Source: Ridgeia piscesae (taxonomy: Eukaryota > Annelida > Polychaeta > Sabellida > Siboglinidae). Taken from it: a DNA stretch of 64,000 nt. The notes beneath the pieces are model-generated. The model had not been told where the DNA came from. It worked only from the letters and a program-made list of their open reading frames with translations, and did no database searches. Below, piece by piece: positions 57,301 to 64,000 of this stretch; the first letter of the stretch is position 1, and the number at the start of each line of letters is the position of its first letter. A program made the position numbers and the translations under genes. Location: positions 1 through 64,000 of the forward strand of contig JAODUO010001061.1 in NCBI GenBank assembly GCA_025642075.2, written 5' to 3'.

Positions 57301-60300
57301 ACATGAAGTATGTATGACAGTAGTTGTAGTAGTGAGTAAACATGTAGTATGTATGACAGTAGTTGTAGTAGTGTAAACATGAAGTATGTATGACAGTAGT
57401 TGTAGCAGTGAGTAAACATGAAGTGTGTATGACAGTAGTTGTAGTAGTGAGTAAACATGAAGTTATGTATGACAGTAGTTGTAGTAGTGAGTAAACATGA
57501 AGTATGTATGACAGTAGTTGTAGTGAGTAAACATGAAGTGTGTATGACAGTAGTTGTAGTAGTGAGTAAACATGAAGTATGTATGACAGTAGTTGTAGTA
57601 GTGAGTAAACATGAAGTATGTATGACAGTAGTTGTAGTGAGTAAACATGAAGTATGTATGACAGTAGTTGTAGCAGTGAGTAAACATGGAGTATGTATGA
57701 CAGTAGTTGTAGCAGTGAGTAAACATGAAGTATGTATGACAGTAGTTGTTGTAGTAGTGAGTAAACATGAAGTATGTATGACAGTAGTTGTAGTAGTGAG
57801 TAAACATGAAGTATGTATGACAGTAGTTGTAGTAGTGAGTAAACATGAAGTATGTATGACAGTAGTTGTAGTAGTGAGTAAACATGAAGTATGTATGTAT
57901 GACAGTAGTTGTAGTAGTGAGTAAACATGAAGTATGTATGTATGACAGTAGTTGTAGTAGTGAGTAAACATGAAGTATGTATGACAGTAGTTGTAGCAGT
58001 GAGTAAACATGGAGTATGTATGACAGTAGTTGTAGCAGTGAGTAAACATGAAGTATGTATGACAGTAGTTGTAGTAGTGAGTAAACATGAAGTATGTATG
58101 ACAGTAGTTGTAGTAGTGAGTAAACATGAAGTATGTATGACAGTAGTTGTAGTAGTGAGTAAACATGAAGTATGTATGACAGTAGTTGTAGTAGTGAGTA
58201 AACATGAAGTATGTATGACAGTAGTTGTAGCAGTGAGTAAACATGAAGTATGTATGACAGTAGTTGTAGTAGTGAGTAAACATGATGTATGTATGACAGT
58301 AGTTGTAGTAGTGAGTAAACATGAAGTATGTATGACAGTAGTTGTAGTAGTGAGTAAACATGTAGTATGTATGACAGTAGTTGTAGTAGTGAGTAAACAT
58401 GAAGTATGTATGACAGTAGTTGTAGTAGTGAGTAAACATGAAGTTATGTATGACAGTAGTTGTAGTAGTGAGTAAACATGAAGTTATGTATGTAGTAGTT
58501 GTAGTAGTGAGTAAACATGAAGTATGTATGACAGTAGTTGTAGTAGTGAGTAAACATGAAGTATGTATGACAGTAGTTGTAGTAGTGAGTAAACATGAAG
58601 TATGTATGACAGTAGTTGTAGTAGTGAGTAAACATGAAGTTATGTATGACAGTAGTTGTAGCAGTGTGTAAACATGAAGTATGTATGACAGTAGTTGTAG
58701 TAGTGAGTAAACATGAAGTTATGTATGACAGTAGTTGTAGTAGTGAGTAAACATGAAGTATGTATGACAGTAGTTGTAGTAGTGAGTAAACATGAAGTAT
58801 GTATGACAGTAGTTGTAGTAGTGAGTAAACATGAAGTATGTATGACAGTAGTTGTAGTAGTGAGTAAACATGAAGTATGTATGACAGTAGTTGTAGCAGT
58901 GAGTAAACATGAAGTATGTATGACAGTAGTTGTAGTAGTGAGTAAACATGAAGTATGTATGACAGTAGTTGTAGCAGTGAGTAAACATGAAGTATGTATG
59001 ACAGTAGTTGTAGTAGTGAGTAAACATGTAGTATGTATGACAGTAGTTGTAGTAGTGAGTAAACATGTAGTATGTATGACAGTAGTTGTAGTAGTGAGTA
59101 AACATGAAGTTATGTATGACAGTAGTTGTAGTAGTGAGTAAACATGAAGTATGTATGACAGTAGTTGTAGTAGTGAGTAAACATGGAGTATGTATGACAG
59201 TAGTTGTAGTAGTGAGTAAACATGAAGTATGTATGACAGTAGTTGTAGTAGTGAGTAAACATGAAGTATGTATGACAGTAGTTGTAGCAGTGAGTAAACA
59301 TGAAGTATGTATGACAGTAGTTGTAGTAGTGAGTAAACATGAAGTTATGTATGACAGTAGTTGTAGTAGTGAGTAAACATGGAGTATGTATGACAGTAGT
59401 TGTAGTAGTGAGTAAACATGAAGTATGTATGACAGTAGTTGTAGCAGTGAGTAAACATGAAGTATGTATGACAGTAGTTGTAGCAGTGAGTAAACATGAA
59501 GTATGTATGACAGTAGTCACAGAAAGTGACCAAGTGTTACTGTCTGGTATGGTGGTTGTTGACCTTGTGGTGCTACAGGTCATGCTCGCTGTCTGGACAT
59601 TGTGAAGGGGTACAACGTGCCCCTGCTTCTGGTGGGTGGGGGCGGATACACGATACGCAACGTTGCCCGCTGCTGGACGTTTGAGACCGCCACTGCCCTC
59701 GGGGTGGAAGTCGCCAACGGTATGTGTCGTGTGTAAGGCATGGTCATGTTAATGCACTAACATGGAATAGGAATGTTGTACATGGGATTGATTGCTCGGG
59801 AAATGTCACTTTATATGTAGCTAAAATTTGTGTAACTAATTTTTGATCTGAACTACATTGAGGATTCACGTGTGGTCACGCTGGTTATGTTCAAGCTTGA
59901 TCACACAAATGATTTGCTCTTTGGAGTCAATGTAAAGGTAAAACTGTAAAGGTAAGTTCTTATATCGCACAGTATCCAATCCTAAAGATTGCTCAAAGCG
60001 CTTTACACTTTACTCCCTGGTAGATGTGTTCAACGATGTAAACACGATGTCTACTTCTGTGGGAAGTATCTCATACGCTGAGTGAACTGGAGCAATGTAG
60101 GATGAAAAAAACTTGCCCACAGTTTGACACGGCAGCACAGGATTCGAACCTAGATTCTCTTTGTTGAGGGTCAGAAGCTCTAGCCACTGTGTTACTAGTG
60201 CTGATGTGCGTTTAATGGAACCGAATCATGCTCATTGTTCTTCTCTGGCTGCCTGTGCAGTGGCGAATCAACTATATCATTCTAATGTTCCCCTGTTGCT

Positions 60301-61399
60301 GCTGTGCGTTACACGATCTTATGCCCACATACACTGTGGACATGATTTTACCATAGAGACCAGTGCATGGACAACAGTTTTCGACCATGTAACGACATGG
60401 ACTGATACAGTCAGTGATGTTTCTCTGTGACAGTGTCGTGTCGTGTCTTGGGGATGATTAGCCTTTGAATACACCTGTCATTGATGAGGTTTCTCTATGA
60501 CATTGTCGTGTCTTGGGGATTATCTGCCTTTGAACACACCTGTCATTGATGAGGTTTCTCTTTCTCGGAAAAATAAATAAAAAAGCATAAAATACAAACC
60601 AAATGGCATACCTGAATGAAAGGTGTTTTATGTCCAAATGTCAAGTTTGTCTTCCACATGTTTATATTTTTATTGCTTTTAGATAGGTTTTTCTATTTTG
60701 TGCTTGTCTTTTATCAAGTGCTAATTCGCCAAAATAATACATTTCTATATTTTCATGATGAAAATATTTCTGGAAGTATCATTCACATCTCTGTACAAAT
60801 TGATGTACTTGTAGTACATATTGTTATCCTTGGACACAGGTAGTATTATTTTATTTTAGCTATTAGTTCAAAAGTTGTGTTAAGTCAAAAAAATTATCAT
60901 ATCGGCAACGCACTACTATAATTGTAGCCATGGCTATAAATACATGATTTATGGTATTCATATTGATTGATTTCAAAGGTTTGTGTTTGCTTACAGAGCT
61001 GCCCTACAACGACTACTTTGAGTACTACGGCCCTGACTTCAAACTACACATAAGTCCATCTAACATGTCGAACCAAAACACAACAGAGTACCTAGAACGA
61101 GTCAAAATACGGCTCTTTGAAAACCTGCGTATGTTGCCGCATGCTCCCGGTGTACAAATGACAGGTAGGTGGCAGCACTGACACATGACATTGTCAATTC
61201 AGTCATTACTCCTGTTTTGTCATAATGGTTCTGCCATATGTCCAGTCCAGGGGTTTGCAGGATAAAAAAATTGCAAGTCCAAACTTTTGTGTTAGTCACG
61301 TGCATGTTAACTCTTGTACATACAAGTCAGTCGAAATGTGTGTCAGGACCTGAAATAAACTACAAACTGACGTGTGACACCCATTTTCAAAGCATAACT

Positions 61400-61437
<38 letters not shown>

Positions 61438-64000
61438 CTTTTTAAGACTTTTTGTCCTTTATTTTTTACCCATCCAGTGATACCTCTACCCTGCATAAAG
61501 CTGTGGTCCAGTGTTATATATTCCACAGTGGTGCTCAACCCTATGTTCCATCAACATGTTCTACGTAGATACTCTATCTGTCCATGACTAGTATGTTCCA
61601 CGTTTGTGCTCAACCCCATGTTTGTGACAGTAAGAATTTAAGCAAATAACAATAATGTAGTCATGATTACAGTGCTTGATTATTTCTTTTAAAATGTTTC
61701 ATTATTTTGTAATATTTAATTGTTGAAGTTTAAAAGATGACACGTAACAAGAAACATTGTTGAATTATCTAAAACCAAGTTAGTTTGGTTTCAGATATCC
61801 CAGAGGATGCACTGAAGGTAGACACAGAAATTCACACTGAGAATCCAGACAAGCGCGTCTCAAGTGAGTTACAACTGCAGGAGATTCATCTTGTAATAAC
61901 ATATTTTTAAATGGCTGGTTATTTATTCATATCATGCTCAGTGAAATAAAAATAATACATGGTCATTACGTGTACAGCTTATTCTGTACAGTTTTGATCC
62001 GAGAGCATGAACTCTAGATGTCCGAGTTATTATTTTAAATGTCTGGTGATTGATTATCGACAGGTTTTATAATTGCAGTTCAGTTAATTGACATATATAA
62101 TTCTGTCTGCAGTTCAGTTAATTGACAGGTGATTGTCTGCAATTCAGTTGGTTCACGTGTACGATTGTGTTGCAGTTCAGTAGATTGTCATGTACAGTTG
62201 TGCATTGTAGTTCAGTTGATTGACAAGTATGAGTGTCTGCAATTCAGTATATATGATATATGATTGTGTCAGAGGTTCAGTTGGTTGACAAGTATGAGTG
62301 TCTGCAATTCAGTATATATGGTATATGATTGTGTCAGAGGTTCAGTTGATTGACAAGTATGAGTGTCTGCAATTCAGTATATATGATATATGATTGTGTC
62401 AGAGGTTCAGTTGGTTGACAAGTATGAGTGTCTGCAATTCAGTATATATGGTATATGATTGTGTCAGAGGTTCAGTTGACTGACAAGTATGAGTGTCTGC
62501 AATTCAGTATATATGATATATGATTGTGTCAGAGGTTCAGTTGGTTGACAAGTATGAGTGTCTGCAATTCAGTATATATGATATATGATTGTGTCAGACT
62601 CAGAGGTTCAGTTGATTGACAGGTATGATGGTGTCTGCGATCATGGCATGTATTTTTATTACTAGTTCCGGTCGGTGATTGTGTCAGCTATTCAGGTGAT
62701 TGACATTTTGACAGGTGATTGACATGTTGACAGGTGATTGATGGGTGATTGACATGTTGACAGGTTGCCAGGTGTTTGTTGTGGTTGAGATCACTGACAG
62801 GTGTGTTTGCTGTAGTTCAAGCGAGTGACAAGCGCATCACGTGTGACGAGGAGTTCTCTGACAGTGATGACGAGGGCGGGCCCGTGAGACGGGAGGCTGG
62901 CAAACTGAGAAAACACCAGGAGAACTTCAAGAATAAAAGACTCAAGACAGACAGTAACACTGATGACACAAACACTGACAAAGTATCTAATGGTAAGTTT
63001 TGTCGTGCAACCTGCATATAATATCACAACACATATACCCTCTGCCATTTTTATTTTGAATGCCAAATGTTAATGTACTGTATACTTTTTATTCCATACA
63101 CTTATTGTACTTATTTAATCTTATTTATTTACCAATTTTAGTAAATATTGTAAATGTTATCATATAGCGTCTTACCTTTTAAGAAATATTATTCTTATTT
63201 ATTTATTATTTACAGTACTTATTTATATATTTTATTTATTTACTTTACCAGTTTCTGTGCTGATTAGTATTATTATCATTTTAATGTGTAACTGAAAAAA
63301 AATTCCATTTTAATGTAATGTTTTAAACGGATAATAAAGTCTTTTGAATCTTGAATCACTACTGACCTGTTGTCCTTTATAAATGTGCGTGATACTTTTT
63401 AAATCCAAAAAATCGGGACATTAGCTCAGTCATAAATTGGTGTAGAGGATGATGGTCAGGTCATACAGTGTTATTCAGCTGAGGTGAGAGTGTCATTGTA
63501 CTGCTGCTGTTTGACAGGCAATGGTAAGAAGGCGGATGAGAAAACTTCAGAGAAGGTCTCTGAGACAATCTCGGAAAAGAACACAGAACAAGTCTCGGAG
63601 AAGGTCCCCGAGATAATCTCAGAGAAGCTGCAGGAGAAGATCTCAGAGAAGCTGCAGGATAAAACGAAACTCAACACCGATGAGGATGTAAAGTAAGTGC
63701 AGCACTGACTGGTTGAATCTTGTTTACACTGACCAGTTGAATGTTGTCAACAATAGCATGTTGTTGACACTAATTAGTTGAATGTTGTAGACACTACTAG
63801 TCAGTTGAATGTTGCTGACACATGTCACTAATCAGGTAAAGGTTTTTGACACTGATTAATTAAATGTTGACGTTGGCTGGTTGTTGCCACTGGCCAGGTG
63901 AGTGTTGCCTGCTGACAACAACCAATTGAAATCTGGCGACTCTAACCAGTTGAATGTTGTTGCAGGAAGGCAGATGAGTTGTCACAAAATGGCAAGAATG
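45307..64000 (+). CDS. HDAC1: Class I histone deacetylase, HDAC1/2 type, 3' end beyond window
   Basis: Fourteen exons encode about 535 codons before the right edge; vertebrate HDAC1/2 are about 485. The enzyme removes acetyl groups from histone lysines in the nucleus as the core of SIN3, NuRD and CoREST complexes. All catalytic features are seen: [18 protein letters not shown] (His 141/142), [16 protein letters not shown] (zinc ligands D177, H179), [13 protein letters not shown] (D265, third ligand) and [19 protein letters not shown] (Tyr 304). [20 protein letters not shown] and PHAPGVQM are hallmarks of the HDAC1/2 branch. The tail keeps [18 protein letters not shown], then becomes Lys/Glu/Ser-rich with repeated SEK motifs. 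Exon 7 lacks one base (GGTGCGGAAAG where the family needs one more G), most likely a sequence error because both flanks are conserved. Introns 7, 8, 11 and 13 carry tandem arrays. The symbol denotes the HDAC1/2 ancestor. Confidence 0.93.
46040..46160. repeat. AAATACGTATTT-type element end
   Basis: TGTATTTGCAAATACAT and ACAAATACGTATTTGG are repeated inverted motifs similar to the arms at 48.5 and 50.7 kb. Probably a hAT-type MITE fragment in HDAC intron 1. Confidence 0.4.
46482..46594 (+). CDS. HDAC1: HDAC1 exon 2
   Basis: [20 protein letters not shown] continuing to [11 protein letters not shown]. Donor GTGAGT, phase 0. Confidence 0.95.
47203..47320 (+). CDS. HDAC1: HDAC1 exon 3
   Basis: [20 protein letters not shown], then [19 protein letters not shown]. 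Donor GTAAGT, phase 1. Confidence 0.95.
47558..47632 (+). CDS. HDAC1: HDAC1 exon 4
   Basis: [20 protein letters not shown] then TGGSV. Acceptor TTTGTAG, donor GTAAGT. Confidence 0.95.
47990..48128 (+). CDS. HDAC1: HDAC1 exon 5, catalytic histidines
   Basis: [20 protein letters not shown], then [19 protein letters not shown] with the two charge-relay histidines. Ends in phase 2 at GTGAGT. Confidence 0.95.
48470..50790. mobile_element. Outer element with AAGTATTTAAATAC-rich arms
   Basis: Arms at about 48480-48625 and 50640-50790 are both dense in GTATTTAAATAC and CAAATACTTT motifs and flank 2 kb without such motifs. This suggests a single hAT-like non-autonomous element whose middle is interrupted by the inner element at 49067-50497. 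Ends not resolved. Inside HDAC intron 5. Confidence 0.5.
49067..50497. mobile_element. CAGGG-ended DNA element with 5-bp target duplication
   Basis: The left end CAGGGTTTGAAATA and the reverse complement of the right end CAGGGGTAGAAATA agree at 12 of 14 positions. CAAAT directly flanks both sides (49062-49066 and 50498-50502). Subterminal GGCTACCAG/CTGGTAGCC motifs are also inverted. No transposase frame. Size 1.4 kb. Confidence 0.75.
51063..51204 (+). CDS. HDAC1: HDAC1 exon 6, zinc ligands
   Basis: [20 protein letters not shown], then [17 protein letters not shown]. Contains two of three zinc ligands. Donor GTAAGG. Confidence 0.95.
51725..51816 (+). CDS. HDAC1: HDAC1 exon 7, 1-nt frameshift
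   Basis: The exon is 92 nt where 93 are needed. It starts DIG in the joined frame, but [20 protein letters not shown] and YESIFVP are one frame away. The missing base belongs to the G run at about 51735. Donor GTAAGT. Confidence 0.85.
51915..52376 (+). repeat. 36-bp minisatellite built on the HDAC1 exon 8 acceptor
   Basis: About ten units of TTGTTGTAG followed by TTGTTGAGTAAGATCATG and ATGGTGTAC. TTGTAG is the true acceptor and TTGTTGAGTAAGATCATG the start of exon 8. A more distant unit at about 51950-51985 (TTGTTCAGTAAGATCACGG, then AGATGTACT) keeps even more exon sequence. Confidence 0.92.
52377..52485 (+). CDS. HDAC1: HDAC1 exon 8
   Basis: [20 protein letters not shown], then [16 protein letters not shown], with the third zinc ligand. 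Its acceptor TTGTTGTAG and first 20 bases are repeated upstream. Donor GTGCGT, phase 1. Confidence 0.92.
52903..59516 (+). repeat. Giant 36-bp satellite in HDAC1 intron 8
   Basis: About 180 tandem units of 36 bp, 6.6 kb in total. The unit contains GTGAGTAAACATGAAGTATG and TATGACAGTAGTTGTAGTA. Common variants are GTAGCAG for GTAGTAG, GGAGTATG or GTAGTATG for GAAGTATG, and 37-bp units with AAGTTATG (for example near 54058, 54298, 54798, 55508, 57268, 58441 and 59107). Since 36 is divisible by three it yields repetitive open frames up to about 1000 codons on either strand; none is a gene. Confidence 0.97.
59579..59719 (+). CDS. HDAC1: HDAC1 exon 9, catalytic Tyr
   Basis: [20 protein letters not shown], then [20 protein letters not shown]. 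Contains the substrate-binding Tyr. Donor GTATGT. Confidence 0.95.
59935..60205 (-). mobile_element. tRNA-derived SINE (type 1), full-length copy
   Basis: Read on the minus strand it has CACAGTGGCTAGAGCTTCTG, B box GGTTCGAATCC, CTGTGCTGCCGTG, ATTGCTCCAGTTCACTCAG and a 3' end GATACTGTGCGATATAAG, AACTTACC. It matches the shorter copy at 24864. Inside HDAC intron 9. Confidence 0.8.
60425..60570 (+). repeat. Two-copy tandem repeat, about 75 bp
   Basis: GTGTCGTGTCTTGGGGAT, GCCTTTGAA and CACACCTGTCATTGATGAGG, TTTCTCT occur twice in succession. Confidence 0.75.
60997..61164 (+). CDS. HDAC1: HDAC1 exon 10
   Basis: [20 protein letters not shown], then [20 protein letters not shown]. Highly conserved end of the deacetylase domain. 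Donor GTAGGT. Confidence 0.95.
61402..61436. repeat. (AT)n microsatellite
   Basis: About 34 bases of AT dinucleotide in HDAC intron 10. Confidence 0.95.
61795..61863 (+). CDS. HDAC1: HDAC1 exon 11
   Basis: [20 protein letters not shown] then RVS, as in the family's IPEDA and DPDKRIS. Donor GTGAGT. Confidence 0.9.
62060..62640 (+). repeat. About 65-bp minisatellite related to the HDAC1 exon 12 acceptor
   Basis: Six well-kept units contain GAGGTTCAGTTGGTTGACAA, GTATGAGTGTCTGC and AATTCAGTATATATGATATA. Shorter early units read TGCAGTTCAGTTAATTGACA. The core parallels the exon 12 junction TGTAG|TTCAAGCGAGTGACAA. Confidence 0.75.
62816..62992 (+). CDS. HDAC1: HDAC1 exon 12
   Basis: [20 protein letters not shown], then a basic [17 protein letters not shown]. 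The first bases after the acceptor resemble the repeat array at 62.1-62.6 kb. Donor GTAAGT. Confidence 0.9.
63518..63692 (+). CDS. HDAC1: HDAC1 exon 13, SEK-repeat tail
   Basis: [20 protein letters not shown] and onward to EDV. The motif SEK or SEKLQ recurs about eight times, a coding tandem repeat of short acidic/basic units. Donor GTAAGT, phase 2. Confidence 0.85.
63700..63965 (+). repeat. Degenerate 30-40-bp repeat before HDAC1 exon 14
   Basis: AGTTGAATGTTG(T)nGACACT recurs about seven times. The last copy AGTTGAATGTTGTTGCAG is the acceptor of exon 14. Confidence 0.65.
63966..64000 (+). CDS. HDAC1: HDAC1 exon 14, cut by window edge
   Basis: The split codon AA|G continues [12 protein letters not shown] to the last base. 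Acceptor GTTGCAG. Confidence 0.75.

Noticed and set aside
52903..59516. Resemblance to a CRISPR array (36-bp repeats)
   Set aside because: Repeats are directly contiguous with no spacers, and the context is an animal gene intron.
52870..59583. Open reading frames up to about 988 codons on both strands ([38 protein letters not shown] types)
   Set aside because: They arise because the satellite unit is 36 bp, a multiple of three, with few stops. All frames are equally repetitive, and the region is an HDAC1 intron.

Overview
The window is animal genomic DNA. It has intron-rich genes with GT-AG junctions, tRNA-derived SINEs, non-LTR retrotransposon tails, MITEs, a pogo/Tigger-type transposon and very large minisatellites. 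The style of the proteins and of the repeats suggests a lophotrochozoan, probably a mollusc; this is inference, because no ribosomal or mitochondrial marker is present. I assigned genes by recognising conserved protein segments and checking that exon phases join.

Three chromatin genes lie in the same (+) orientation. (1) About 1.1-11.9 kb holds the C-terminal part of the cohesin loader NIPBL/Nipped-B. It is missing its N-terminal exons (off the left edge) and is broken by several small indels. (2) 20.3-43.1 kb holds a complete 17-exon MYSM1 (histone H2A deubiquitinase; SANT, SWIRM and MPN/JAMM domains). All phases join into about 1113 codons. (3) 45.3 kb to the right edge holds a class I histone deacetylase of the HDAC1/2 type. 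All active-site residues are visible, there is one 1-nt frameshift in exon 7, and the lysine/glutamate-rich tail runs off the window. Together they suggest a local cluster of chromatin regulators: cohesin loading, H2A deubiquitination and histone deacetylation.

The gaps hold mobile DNA. The NIPBL intron at 5.8-8.8 kb has a decayed intron-containing pogo-like transposon whose C-terminus carries a PCNA-binding-like motif. Elsewhere there are a TTAA-flanked MITE with 50-bp inverted repeats (22.97-23.47 kb), CAGGG-ended elements with perfect short target duplications (32.73-33.10 and 49.07-50.50 kb), an element with inverted ends at 29.1-29.9 kb, three tRNA-type SINEs, two LINE 3' ends and a dispersed repeat around 24.2, 34.0 and 14.8 kb.

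The most unusual signal is that many tandem arrays are built from the exon-intron junctions of these genes. At MYSM1 exon 8 (52-bp unit, about 32 copies), exon 11 (41 bp, about 36 copies) and exon 14 (57 bp, about 26 copies), and at HDAC exon 8 (36 bp, about 10 copies) and exon 12 (about 65 bp), the repeat unit contains the adjoining splice site and often exon bases. Two further junctions (NIPBL 3.89 kb, MYSM1 exon 15) show a single diverged duplicate, which looks like the first step of the same process. The result is dozens of decoy splice sites next to real ones, several of which would create an immediate stop codon if used. A 6.6-kb, 36-bp satellite (52.9-59.5 kb) fills HDAC intron 8 and may be related to the neighbouring junction-derived 36-bp array.
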